DNA from: Mycobacterium sp. 1245805.9
Lineage (GTDB): Bacteria; Actinomycetota; Actinomycetes; Mycobacteriales; Mycobacteriaceae
DNA length: 64,000 bases
NCBI RefSeq assembly: GCF_001672915.1
Contig: NZ_LZKR01000165.1
Coordinates: forward strand, 22,482-86,481
Direction: 5' to 3'
The position numbers and the translations under genes were made by a program. Numbering within the stretch: position 1 is the first letter of the stretch; every line of letters starts with the position of its first letter. The notes below the pieces were generated by a model. It did not search any database. It was not told where the DNA came from and saw only the letters and a program-made list of their open reading frames with translations. This document shows positions 35,418-44,086 of this stretch, one piece after another.

Positions 35418-36956
35418 ATGGCCGTCGCCCCCTCGAATGAGCGGATGATCGCAGGCGTCGCCGCCGCGTCCGTTTCGCTCGGGGTGGCGCAGCTGGTGGG
35501 CATTCCATTCGGCGCGCAGGCCGATGCGCGCGCCGCGATCGGCGCGGTTGCCGTCGACGTGACACCGGGGCCCGTCAAAGAGTGGGGCATTCAGACCCTC
35601 GGCTCGCTGGACAAGCCCTTCGTGGCCGTCGTGGTTCTGGTGGCGATCGCCACGATCGCCGCCATCGCCGGGAGCCTCGAGACCCCGCGCCGCCCGGTCG
35701 GGAGCGCCACGATCGGGGCGGCGGGCGTCCTCGGATGCCTCGCGGTCCTGTCACGGCCGGGCGCGACGGCCGTCGACACGATCCCGACGCTGGTCGGCGC
35801 CGTCTGCGGCGTGGCGACCCTTCGTTTGCTGACCCGTCGGATCTGGTCGGGCTTGGACGGCTCGGCCGCCGACGACGCGCCGGACGCCGGCAGGCGCAGG
35901 CTGGTCATGCTGGGATTGCTCGGATTCGGAGTGGTGAGCGGCGTGGCGGGTGCGGTCATCACGCGGTTGGTGCATTCGGTGGCCGGCGACCGCACCGGCT
36001 TCGCGCTTCCCCGCCCGCGCACACCGGCGCCACCGATACCCGCCGACGTGCAGCCGAACGGCGTTGCGCTGCCGAGCTTTATCACCCCCAGCGCCGACTT
36101 CTACCGCGTGGACACCGCGCTGACCGTTCCCCAGCTCAGCCGCGGCGACTGGCGGCTGCGCATCCACGGCAAGGTGGACCGCGAAACCACCTACAGCTTT
36201 GACGACTTGGCCCGCTTCGACGTCGTCGAAACGGTGACGACGCTGACCTGCGTGTCGAATCCCGTTGGCGGAAACCTGATTTCGACCGGGGTCTGGACGG
36301 GCTACCGCCTGGCCGACCTGCTGGCCGCGGCCGGCGTGCATAAAGACGCAGATATGGTGCTCTCGACGTCGATCGACGGGTTCACCGCCGGGACGCCCGT
36401 TCAGGCGCTCACCGACGGCCGCGCCGCGCTCCTGGCGGTCGGCCTCAACGGTCAACCGCTTCCGATCGAGCACGGCTATCCCGCCCGGCTGGTGGTTCCC
36501 GGGCTCTACGGTTACGTGTCGGCGACCAAGTGGGTCGTCGACTTGGAGCTGACCCGCTTCGACAAGGCGAAGGCGTACTGGACGCGGCAGGGCTGGGCGC
36601 CGCGCGCGCCCGTCAAGACCCAGTCGCGGATCGACGTGCCGAAGGATGGTCAGCAGGTGCCGACGGGGCCCGTGGTCTTCGGCGGCGTCGCGTGGGCGCA
36701 GAATCGCGGCGTGCGGGGGGTCGAGGTCCTCATCGACGACGGGGTCTGGCAGCCCGCCGAGCAGGGCGCGAGTTATTCGAACGACACCTGGCGGTTGTGG
36801 CGCTTTGCCTGGCAGGCGAAAAGCCCTGGGAAGCATACGATCACCGTGCGCGCCACCGACAACACCGGAGCCACGCAAACGGCGGATCGGGTGGGTAGCG
36901 TCCCGGACGGCGCCACCGGCTGGCACTCGGTGGACTTCACCGTCGTGCAGGCGTGA
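35418..36956 (+). CDS. Membrane-anchored molybdopterin-dependent oxidoreductase (sulfite oxidase-like)
   Basis: This 512-residue protein has four or so hydrophobic helices in residues ~8-195 (AVVVLVAIATIAAIAG, MLGLLGFGVVSGVAGAVIT and others). A sulfite-oxidase-fold molybdenum-cofactor domain covers ~215-400, with the Mo-ligating Cys in TLTCVSNPVGG and HGYPARLVVPGLYGYVSATKW. A C-terminal Ig-like dimerisation domain follows (~405-510, GVRGVEVLIDDGVWQPA). It resembles mycobacterial Rv0218-type proteins. The electron partner and substrate are unknown. It is convergent with the next small membrane gene at a 2 bp gap. Confidence 0.92.
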   Translation: MAVAPSNERMIAGVAAASVSLGVAQLVGIPFGAQADARAAIGAVAVDVTPGPVKEWGIQTLGSLDKPFVAVVVLVAIATIAAIAGSLETPRRPVGSATIGAAGVLGCLAVLSRPGATAVDTIPTLVGAVCGVATLRLLTRRIWSGLDGSAADDAPDAGRRRLVMLGLLGFGVVSGVAGAVITRLVHSVAGDRTGFALPRPRTPAPPIPADVQPNGVALPSFITPSADFYRVDTALTVPQLSRGDWRLRIHGKVDRETTYSFDDLARFDVVETVTTLTCVSNPVGGNLISTGVWTGYRLADLLAAAGVHKDADMVLSTSIDGFTAGTPVQALTDGRAALLAVGLNGQPLPIEHGYPARLVVPGLYGYVSATKWVVDLELTRFDKAKAYWTRQGWAPRAPVKTQSRIDVPKDGQQVPTGPVVFGGVAWAQNRGVRGVEVLIDDGVWQPAEQGASYSNDTWRLWRFAWQAKSPGKHTITVRATDNTGATQTADRVGSVPDGATGWHSVDFTVVQA

Positions 36957-36958
36957 CG

Positions 36959-37159
36959 CTACTTTGACGAGAGCTTCCGCCAGCTCAATGCCGCGATCAC
37001 TATTCCGATGAGCACCGTGATGGGCCCGATGATGGACCAGGTCGTGGTGTTGCTCATCGGGCTGCCGAGGAGCACTCCGAAGCCCTGAAGTGCCCAGATG
37101 AGGCCGAACAGCGCGACGATCACCCCGAATGCCAGCGTGACGACGAAAGCCCTTCGCAT
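36959..37159 (-). CDS. Small membrane protein, two helices
   Basis: This 66-residue protein consists almost wholly of two hydrophobic helices, VVTLAFGVIVALFGLIWALQ and TWSIIGPITVLIGIVIAALS, joined by a short polar loop and ending in RKLSSK. Basic residues at both ends suggest N-in/C-in topology. I recognise no family. The coding frame is open with a good ATG and mycobacterial codon use. Confidence 0.65.
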   Translation of the reverse strand: MRRAFVVTLAFGVIVALFGLIWALQGFGVLLGSPMSNTTTWSIIGPITVLIGIVIAALSWRKLSSK

Positions 37160-37196
37160 ATAGGGAGGCTACGCCGGTGTGCGCTCACGGCGTCGC

Positions 37197-37258
37197 GTGT
37201 GTACCGGTGGCGGAAAAGTCGCGAGATCCGCGCCCTGGACTCACACGCAAAGCCCTGA
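37197..37258 (+). repeat. Copy 2 of the 62-nt dispersed intergenic element
   Basis: It aligns without gaps to 17121-17182 (40 of 62 identical by eye) and 50123-50184 (44 of 62). The best conserved blocks are GTGTG at the left, TCGCGA in the centre and CGCCCT....CTCAC.C.CAAAGCC at the right. It lies between the small membrane gene and a P450. Confidence 0.65.
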
Positions 37259-37285
37259 CTACACAACCGCCTAACACAAACTGGG

Positions 37286-37297
37286 GTAGTCGACTAC
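37286..37297. promoter_or_regulatory. Perfect 12-bp palindrome upstream of a P450 gene
   Basis: GTAGTCGACTAC is a perfect palindrome 73 bp before the P450 ATG, in the only upstream control region of the P450 / amidohydrolase cluster. It is a plausible operator, possibly for the TetR protein at the cluster's far end. A further GACTAC occurs at ~37257, which gives a third half-site. Confidence 0.4.
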
Positions 37298-37369
37298 GCG
37301 TGTGACGCGCTCCCCCGCCACCAACACTTCGAGGTGAAGGCACCGCACCGACGACCTCTGGGGACGACC

Positions 37370-38608
37370 ATGACCATCGCGGTTGATGCACCGATCCACC
37401 CGAGCGTGTTTGACGCCGGCCTACCGACGATCGATTACGAGCATTGCCAGAGCCCCGATGAGGCGCACGAAATCCTCCACGCGGCCCGGCGCCTGGCCCC
37501 CATCGCGATCGGCCCGCACGGGCCCGAGCTGCTGACCTACGAGCTGGTGCGGACCGTCCTGCGCGACCCCCGGTTCCGCGTGCCGCAGGGCATGTTCCTG
37601 GCCTCCCAGGGAATCACCAGTGGCCCGTTGTGGGAGCGGGTCGCCACGAACCTGATCAGCCTCGACGGGCCCGAGCACCACCGGCTACGCCGATTGGTGT
37701 CCAAGGCCTTCACACCACGAGCCACCGCGCGGCTGCGCACCACGATCGCGGACGTGATCAACGAACTGGTCGACCGCCACGCCGCCACCGGCCGCTGCGA
37801 GGTGGTCACCGACATTGCGCGCCAATATCCGATCCCGATCATCTGCGCGTTGCTGGGCGCCCCGGCCGAGGATTGGCAGCTGTTCTCGGACTGGACCGAC
37901 GTCATCTTCAAGGCGTTCAGCTGGGACGTCGCCGCCCACCAGCGCGCCATCCTCGCGTCATGGGACGAACTCGACGCCTACATCGACGAGATGGTCGCCC
38001 AGCGGAGGCACTCGCTGACCGACGACCTGGTCTCGGATCTGATCCGCGCCGAGGACGACGGCGATCGCCTCAGCGCCGACGAGCTTCGGATGCTCGCGGC
38101 CGGCCTGCTGATGGCCGGCACCGACACCACCCGAAATCAGCTGGCGGCCTCCGTGCACGCTTTGTGCGAGCACCCCGACCAGTGGGAGCTGCTGGCCCAG
38201 CGTCCCGAGCTCGCGGGTAACGCCGTCGAAGAGACGATGCGCCATTCACCGATCGCGGCCGCCACGCTGCGGATCGCCCTCGAGGATGTCGAAATCGCCG
38301 GGGTGGCGATCCCGGTCGGCACGGTGGTCATCGCCAACACCGCCGCCGCGAACCGCGACCCCGCCGTCTACGACGAACCCGATCGCCTCGACATCACCCG
38401 CGACGGCGCCCCGCCGATGCAGACGTTCGGGGCCGGCACGCACTACTGCCTAGGCGCCAACCTGGCCCGACTCGAGCTGGCCGAAGCCCTGGCGGTCATG
38501 ACGCGCCGCATGCCCCACGCCCGGCGCACCGGTCCGGCTCCGTGGAAGCCCCTCACCGGGCTGAGCGGACCCATGACACTGCCCATCGAATTCGACCCCG
38601 GTCATTAG
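37370..38608 (+). CDS. Cytochrome P450
   Basis: This 412-residue P450 has the I-helix LMAGTDTTRN, the ExxR helix EETMRHSP and the haem loop FGAGTHYCLGANLAR. The start ATG at 37370 (MTIAVDAPIHPSVF) is preferred; a GTG 36 bp upstream is possible. No ferredoxin is adjacent. It begins a cluster with an NTF2-like protein, two amidohydrolases, another P450 and a TetR regulator. Substrate is unknown. Confidence 0.95.
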   Translation: MTIAVDAPIHPSVFDAGLPTIDYEHCQSPDEAHEILHAARRLAPIAIGPHGPELLTYELVRTVLRDPRFRVPQGMFLASQGITSGPLWERVATNLISLDGPEHHRLRRLVSKAFTPRATARLRTTIADVINELVDRHAATGRCEVVTDIARQYPIPIICALLGAPAEDWQLFSDWTDVIFKAFSWDVAAHQRAILASWDELDAYIDEMVAQRRHSLTDDLVSDLIRAEDDGDRLSADELRMLAAGLLMAGTDTTRNQLAASVHALCEHPDQWELLAQRPELAGNAVEETMRHSPIAAATLRIALEDVEIAGVAIPVGTVVIANTAAANRDPAVYDEPDRLDITRDGAPPMQTFGAGTHYCLGANLARLELAEALAVMTRRMPHARRTGPAPWKPLTGLSGPMTLPIEFDPGH

Positions 38609-38618
38609 AACGCGACTT

Positions 38619-39179
38619 TCAACGCGCGCCGACGAAGTCGCGGAATCTGTCTGGCACTTGGGATGTCTCGATTTTCGTGAGGAAGTCGGGCGTCGTAATG
38701 GCGCTGTAAGTTTCCTCGCCCTTGATGAAGCCCTCGGCATCGAACGGCCAGACGATCAGCATGCGTAGCGTCAGCAGATAGAAGGCGTTTCGGTCATCAA
38801 CGGGAAAGCCTCGCGATGCCGCGTCGGCGCCGTAGTAGAGGGAACGCATAACGCCTTCGGTGACGATCGTGTCGTCGTCCACCACGATTCGGTCCATCTC
38901 CAACTCCAGGAACCACTGGCCGCCTTTGACAATCGTCTCTTCGTAGAAGCGTCGGACTGCCTGCCGCCCCACCGGACTCATATCGTCGGGTGCTCCCCAC
39001 GCGACGTACCGAGGGTCCGGGGCGAGGGTCGACATCACGAGATCGAGATCCAATTGGGCCTCGCCCATGGCGTGGTCCAGCAGGCGCCTGAGCATCAGCA
39101 GATGCCGCGGATTGGTGGTCTTCGCGATCCGCTCCTCGATAAGCCGGAACGTCTTGGTCGGATCGATGAGCTCGGTCAT
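38619..39179 (-). CDS. SnoaL/NTF2-like protein
   Basis: This 186-residue protein has the cone-shaped alpha+beta fold pattern of the SnoaL-like/NTF2 group. Helices are followed by VGRQAVRRFYEETIVKGGQW, then beta strands (FLELEMDRIVVDDDTIVTEG) and AFYLLTLRMLIVWPFD. Relatives include ketosteroid-isomerase-like and epoxide-hydrolase-like enzymes, as well as non-enzymatic proteins. The start ATG at 39179 (MTELIDPTKTF) is preferred to a longer frame. It faces the P450 convergently with a 10 bp gap. Confidence 0.85.
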   Translation of the reverse strand: MTELIDPTKTFRLIEERIAKTTNPRHLLMLRRLLDHAMGEAQLDLDLVMSTLAPDPRYVAWGAPDDMSPVGRQAVRRFYEETIVKGGQWFLELEMDRIVVDDDTIVTEGVMRSLYYGADAASRGFPVDDRNAFYLLTLRMLIVWPFDAEGFIKGEETYSAITTPDFLTKIETSQVPDRFRDFVGAR

Positions 39180-39219
39180 GGTGCTCCTTCCCGCGGGCGA
39201 GAATTGTCCTGAGGCCTTC

Positions 39220-39243
39220 GAGACTGCGCTGAGCGCGAAAAAT
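39220..39243 (+). repeat. Second copy of the dispersed palindromic element (one arm)
   Basis: GAGACTGCGCTGAGCGCGAA and the four following bases match the minus strand of 17258-17281 at 24 of 24 positions. A degenerate partner arm (CGCTCTGGAGGCAGGCTC) follows about 10-30 bp on, so this copy also had a hairpin. It lies in the 198-bp divergent region between the NTF2-like and amidohydrolase genes. Confidence 0.7.
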
Positions 39244-39377
39244 TCGCAAAATCTTCGCTCTGGAGGCAGGCTCGGCGCACACCAGGCTCGGCCACGCGCC
39301 CGGCCGGCACTGCCAACTTCATATTCATTGCATAGATAGCATTGACAGGGCGGCAAAACCGACGATAGTCAGAACGT

Positions 39378-40565
39378 ATGGCGCTGCTGCCAGACCCCGA
39401 TCCACGGCAGCGACAGCATGTCGTGATCTCGGTCGACGACCATGTCGTCGAGCCGCCCGACATGTTCGTCGGCCGGCTGCCCGCCGCCGTCGCGGACCGC
39501 GCCCCGAAAGTCGTCGAGACCGACGGGCGCCAGGTGTGGCGCTACGAGGGCCGCGAGTATCCCAACATCGGCCTCAACGCGGTGATCGGGCGACCCCGCG
39601 AGGAATGGAGCATGGAGGCCGCCCGGTTCGACGAGATGCGGCCCGGCTGTTGGGATGTCGACGCCCGCATCGCCGACATGGACCTCGCCGGCATCTGGGC
39701 GTCGCTGAACTTCCCGTCGCTGATCGCCGGCTTCGCCGGCACCGTCTTTTGGAAGAGCGACGACCTGGAGCTGGGCCTGGCCACCCTGCGGGCCTGGAAC
39801 GACTGGCATCTCGAGGCGTGGGCCGGCGCCTATCCCGACCGGATCATCCCGCTGCAGCTGCCATGGCTGGCCGACCCCCAACTCGCGCCCGACGAGGTCC
39901 GCCGCAACGCCGCGCGCGGCTTCAAGGCCGTGAGCTTCCCCGAGCTGCCGGCGCAATGCGGGATCCCGAGCCTGCACAGCGGCGCGTGGGATCCGTTCTT
40001 CGCCGCCTGCGAGGAGACCGGCACCGTGGTGTGCCTGCACACCGGATCAGCGCAGTGGGCGCCAATTCCCGCCCCGGACACGCCATTTGAAACCATCACG
40101 ACCCTGTTCCCGGTGAACGGCCTCGTCGCGTGCGCGGACATGTTGTGGTCGGGCATCCCGGTGCGGTACCCGGGGCTCAACATCACGCTGGCCGAGGGCG
40201 GTCTGGGCTGGGCGGCCATGCTCGGCGACCGCGCCGATTACGTTCTGGCGCACTCCGCTTCGGGCCACGAGGGCGGCGCATGGAAGAGCGACCTGCTGCC
40301 CAGCGAAGTGCTGCGGCGCAACTTCTGGTTCTGCTCGATCGACGATCCGCACGCGTTCGGCGCTCTCGACGCGATCGGTGCCGAACGCATCCTCGTCGAA
40401 AGCGACTATCCCCACGCCGACTCGACGTGGCCCGACACCCAAGAGGTGGTGGCCCGCAACGTCGCCGGCCTGTCGGCAGACGACGCGGCACGGATCACCC
40501 ACCGCAACGCCGCACAGTTGTTCCGCCACCCGCTGCCCGACGACGCGTGGCTCGCCAGAGCGTAG
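39378..40565 (+). CDS. Amidohydrolase family protein (TIM-barrel, decarboxylase-like)
   Basis: This 395-residue metal-dependent hydrolase of the amidohydrolase_2 family opens with SVDDHVVEPPDMF (metal-ligand region), has VCLHTGSAQW (metal His) and closes with ILVESDYPHADSTWP (catalytic Asp). Relatives in mycobacteria are linked to steroid, aromatic or lipid catabolism; some decarboxylate rather than hydrolyse. It is followed at 10 bp by the D-aminoacylase-like gene, and the two should be cotranscribed. Confidence 0.92.
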   Translation: MALLPDPDPRQRQHVVISVDDHVVEPPDMFVGRLPAAVADRAPKVVETDGRQVWRYEGREYPNIGLNAVIGRPREEWSMEAARFDEMRPGCWDVDARIADMDLAGIWASLNFPSLIAGFAGTVFWKSDDLELGLATLRAWNDWHLEAWAGAYPDRIIPLQLPWLADPQLAPDEVRRNAARGFKAVSFPELPAQCGIPSLHSGAWDPFFAACEETGTVVCLHTGSAQWAPIPAPDTPFETITTLFPVNGLVACADMLWSGIPVRYPGLNITLAEGGLGWAAMLGDRADYVLAHSASGHEGGAWKSDLLPSEVLRRNFWFCSIDDPHAFGALDAIGAERILVESDYPHADSTWPDTQEVVARNVAGLSADDAARITHRNAAQLFRHPLPDDAWLARA

Positions 40566-40575
40566 GAGGCCGCAA

Positions 40576-42297
40576 GTGCTTGACTTGTTGATCCGCGACG
40601 CCGAGATCGTCGACGGCACCGGCGCGCCCGCCCGCCGCGGCGACGTCGGCGTCAGCGGCGGGCGCATCGCCGCCGTCGGTGAAGTCGATGACCTGGCCGC
40701 CAAAACCATTGACGCCCAAGGGCAGACACTTGCGCCGGGGTTCGTCGACCTGCACACCCACTACGACGCGCAGCTGTTCTGGGACCCGACCGCCAGCCCG
40801 TCGGTGCAGCACGGCGTCACCACCGTCTTCGGCGGCAACTGCGGCTTCACGCTGGCGCCCGCGCCGCCCGACCAACAGGACTACCTCACCCGGATGCTGG
40901 CGCGGGTGGAGGGCATGCCCCTGGATGCGCTGCGGGCCGGTCTGGACTGGGGCTGGGCATCGTTCGGCGACTGGCTGGGCCGCCTCGACGGCCGAACCGC
41001 GGTCAATGCCGGTTTCCTGGTTGGCCATTCGGCGCTGCGGCTGGCCGCGATGGGCGCCGATGCCGTCGGCTGCGACGCCGGCCCGGAACACATCGAGAAG
41101 ATGGTCGCGGCGCTGCACGATGCGTTGGGCGCCGGCGCGCTCGGGCTGTCGACCTCCCAGTCGCCCACCCACAACGACGGTGCCGGACAACCGGTTCCGT
41201 CGCGCAGCGCATCGCGCGACGAGCTGGTCACCCTCGCGGCGGCGCTGCGCGACCATCCGGGCACCACGCTCGAGGCCATCATCGCCGGCTGCCTGTCCGG
41301 CTTCACCGACGACGACATCGCGCTGCTGACCGACATGTCGGCGGCCGCGGACCGCCCCCTGAACTGGAACCTGCTCGGCGTCTCGGCGGCCAACCCGGTC
41401 GGGCACGAAAAGCAGTTGCGCGCCTTCGACGCCTCGGCCCAACGCGGCGGCCGGGTGGTCGCGCTCACCCTGCCCCAAGCCATGAAGATCCGGCTGTCGT
41501 TCCTGTCCGGCTTCGTGCTCGACGGGCTGCCCGGCTGGCGCGACACGATGCACCTGCCGGTGCCCGAACGCCTTGTCGCGCTTGCCGATCCGGCGGTGCG
41601 CCGCCGCCTCGCCGACGGCGCCGCCTCCAAGGAGGCGGGCATGCTGCGCGGCCTGGCGCAATGGGACCGGCTCGTCATCGTCGAGACGTTCGCACCGGAG
41701 AACGCCGACGCGACCGGCCGCAGCGTCGGCGAGATCGCCGCCGTCCGGGGTGGCGAGCCCTTCGACACGCTGCTGGACATCGTGATCGCCGACGAGCTGC
41801 GCACCGGCCTGTCCCCGCCGCTGACCGGTGACGACGCGGCCGACTGGCGGGCGCGCGCCGAGGTGTGGCGCCACCCGGGCGCGGTGATCGGCGGCTCGGA
41901 CGCCGGCGCCCACCTCGACATGATGTGCGGCGCCATTTACACCACAGCCCTGCTCAGCAAAGGCGTCCGCGAGCATCAGGTCGTCACACTCGAGGAGGCG
42001 GTCCGGCTGATCACCGACGTGCCGGCCCGGTTCTACGGGCTGACCGAACGCGGCCGCATCGAGGAAGGCTGGCACGCCGACCTGGTGTTGTTCGACCCGG
42101 CCACGATCGACCACGGGCCCGAGCGCACCCGCTACGACCTGCCCGCCGGCGCGCCGCGGCTGGTCGCCGACGCGTACGGGATCACCTCGGTGCTGGTCGG
42201 TGGCGTCGAGGTGTGCCGCGACGGAGTCGCCACCGGCGCCCTGCCCGGCACCGTGCTGCGCTCCGGCCGCGACACCGAGACGGTCAAAGCCTCGTGA
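40576..42297 (+). CDS. N-acyl-D-amino-acid deacylase-like amidohydrolase
   Basis: This 573-residue metal-dependent amidohydrolase has the N-terminal DLLIRDAEIVDGTGAPARRG, the metal-binding DLHTHYDAQLFWD, the cysteine motif GGNCGFTLAP and the distal GGSDAGAHLDMM. The C-terminal small beta domain (RIEEGWHADLVLFDP) is typical. The GTG at 40576 has an AGGAGG site 7 bp upstream. The stop overlaps the GTG of the next P450 (GTGA). It is a D-aminoacylase family member; the substrate in this cluster may instead be a lactone or amide intermediate. Confidence 0.93.
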   Translation: MLDLLIRDAEIVDGTGAPARRGDVGVSGGRIAAVGEVDDLAAKTIDAQGQTLAPGFVDLHTHYDAQLFWDPTASPSVQHGVTTVFGGNCGFTLAPAPPDQQDYLTRMLARVEGMPLDALRAGLDWGWASFGDWLGRLDGRTAVNAGFLVGHSALRLAAMGADAVGCDAGPEHIEKMVAALHDALGAGALGLSTSQSPTHNDGAGQPVPSRSASRDELVTLAAALRDHPGTTLEAIIAGCLSGFTDDDIALLTDMSAAADRPLNWNLLGVSAANPVGHEKQLRAFDASAQRGGRVVALTLPQAMKIRLSFLSGFVLDGLPGWRDTMHLPVPERLVALADPAVRRRLADGAASKEAGMLRGLAQWDRLVIVETFAPENADATGRSVGEIAAVRGGEPFDTLLDIVIADELRTGLSPPLTGDDAADWRARAEVWRHPGAVIGGSDAGAHLDMMCGAIYTTALLSKGVREHQVVTLEEAVRLITDVPARFYGLTERGRIEEGWHADLVLFDPATIDHGPERTRYDLPAGAPRLVADAYGITSVLVGGVEVCRDGVATGALPGTVLRSGRDTETVKAS

Positions 42298-43496
42298 GCA
42301 CACCCGAATTCGACCCCCCGCAGGGCGGGCTGCTCCTGCAGGTCGAGAACGTGCACGAGCGGCTGCGCGAGGCCCGCGAGCAGCATCGGGTGATGATCGG
42401 AAATCCCTTCGCCGAGGTCAGCGCCCCGCAGGTGGGTGAGCTCGGCGTGACCGTCCTGGGATACGAGGAGTGCCAGACGGTGCTCACCCACCCCGAGACG
42501 TTCTCGTCGTCGATCTACGACCAGATCATGGGCCCGGTCATGGGCGTCACGCTGCTCGAGCTCGAGGGCGCCGAGCACCGCGCCAGCCGGGCGCTGGTGT
42601 CGCCGTCGTTTCGCACGGCACTGCTGGAGCGCTGGCGCGCCGAGCTCGTCGAAGTGGTCGTCCACGAGCTCATCGACCGGTTCGCGCCGCGCGGGCGGGC
42701 CGAGCTGGCCCGCGAGTTCACCTTCGCGTTTCCCGTCCAGGTCATCGCCCGCATCATGGGCCTGCCGCGACAGGACTACCCGCGCTTCCAGCGGCTGTCG
42801 ATCGAGCTCCTCAACGTGGTCTACGACTGGGAACGCGGGCTGGCCGCGTCGGCGGAGCTGAAGACCTACCTCGCGCAGATCCTCGCCGAGCGGCGGCGCC
42901 GCCCGCAGGACGACCTGATCAGCACGCTGGCCGAGTCGGAGATCGACGGCACCCGCCTGACCGACGACGAGATCTTCGCGTTCCTGCTGCTGATCCTGCC
43001 CGCCGGCGTCGAGACGACCTACCGCGCGTCGGGCAACCTGCTGGTGGCGCTGCTCACGGAGCCGGCTCTGCTGGCGCAGCTGCGGGCCGATCGCGGCATG
43101 CTGCGCGGCGCCTTCGAGGAGGCGCTGCGCTGGGAGCCGCCGATCACCACGGTGGTACGACGGGCGGTCCGCGACTGTGAGCTCGGCGGGGTCGCGGTCC
43201 CGGCGGGCGCCACGGTCAGCGTCAGCGTCGCGGCCGCCAACCGCGACCCGGCGCGCTACCCGGACCCGGACCGCTTCGACCCCACCCGCAAGAACGTCGC
43301 CCACCTGACCTTCGGGGGCGGACCGCACCTGTGCCTGGGCATGCACCTGGCGCGGATGGAGGGGACGGTGGCCATCGACGCGCTGCTCGACCGGCTGCCG
43401 GACTTGAGGCTGGACCCGAGCGCGCCGGCACCGCACGTCGCGGGCGTCGCGTTTCGCTCTCCGGCTGCGCTGCCGGTCGAGTTCACTCCCGCTTGA
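42294..43496 (+). CDS. Cytochrome P450
   Basis: This 400-residue P450 has the I-helix LPAGVETTYR (Glu replacing the usual Asp), the ExxR helix EEALRWEPP and the haem loop FGGGPHLCLGMHLAR. It is translationally coupled to the D-aminoacylase-like gene. Its 3' end overlaps the convergent TetR gene by 14 bp. No ferredoxin gene lies in this cluster, so electrons must come from a partner elsewhere, for example those near 28.8 or 56.4 kb. Confidence 0.95.
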   Translation: MSTPEFDPPQGGLLLQVENVHERLREAREQHRVMIGNPFAEVSAPQVGELGVTVLGYEECQTVLTHPETFSSSIYDQIMGPVMGVTLLELEGAEHRASRALVSPSFRTALLERWRAELVEVVVHELIDRFAPRGRAELAREFTFAFPVQVIARIMGLPRQDYPRFQRLSIELLNVVYDWERGLAASAELKTYLAQILAERRRRPQDDLISTLAESEIDGTRLTDDEIFAFLLLILPAGVETTYRASGNLLVALLTEPALLAQLRADRGMLRGAFEEALRWEPPITTVVRRAVRDCELGGVAVPAGATVSVSVAAANRDPARYPDPDRFDPTRKNVAHLTFGGGPHLCLGMHLARMEGTVAIDALLDRLPDLRLDPSAPAPHVAGVAFRSPAALPVEFTPA

Positions 43497-44067
43497 CCAG
43501 CGCGTGCCACGCCATCTCGGCGACCGCCTGGCAATAGCGATCGTCGACGAGCGCGTCGGAGTAGAGGGCGCGAACGTTCAACGGCGCCAGGACGATCTGT
43601 ACGGCGGCCAGGGTGTTGACATCGTCACGCAAATCGCCGCGCTTCCTGGCCCGGTCGACGACCTCCCGCACCACGGCAAAACGGGCCTCCCACACCTTCA
43701 TTCGGGTCTCCTCGTCGTGCGGTCCACGACGGTCCATGACCAGCGCCCGCATGAACGCGCGACCCGCATGGCTGTTGATCCGATCGGCCAGCTTCCGGGC
43801 CAACGCCAGCAGGTCGCCGCGCAGCGAGCCGGTGTCGGCTATCGAACTGTAGGCCTCCGCGTCGGCCAGGGCCGCGGCGACGATGAGCCGCTGCCGGGTG
43901 CCCCAGTAACGGTGGATCATCGCGGGATCGAGGTGATGGCGTTCCGCCAAGGCCTCGATGCTGAACCGCTCGACACCCCAGCGGGCCAGCTCATCGAGCG
44001 CCGCCACCATCACCCGCTCCCGCACGTCCGCGGGAACGGGCTCATCGAGTGGCTGTGACGGCTGCAT
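43483..44067 (-). CDS. TetR-family transcriptional regulator
   Basis: This 194-residue regulator has the HTH RVMVAALDELARWGVERFSI followed by EALAERHHLDPAMIHRYWGT and the TetR closing motif RYWGTRQRLI. The C-terminal domain resembles TetR_C groups found with lipid or steroid catabolic genes. It ends 14 bp inside the P450 3' end and begins 20 bp after the RNase HI/phosphatase gene on the same strand. It is the only regulator of the 37-44 kb cluster and a candidate repressor of it. Confidence 0.9.
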   Translation of the reverse strand: MQPSQPLDEPVPADVRERVMVAALDELARWGVERFSIEALAERHHLDPAMIHRYWGTRQRLIVAAALADAEAYSSIADTGSLRGDLLALARKLADRINSHAGRAFMRALVMDRRGPHDEETRMKVWEARFAVVREVVDRARKRGDLRDDVNTLAAVQIVLAPLNVRALYSDALVDDRYCQAVAEMAWHALVKRE

Positions 44068-44086
44068 CCATCGCCCCCTTATCGCC

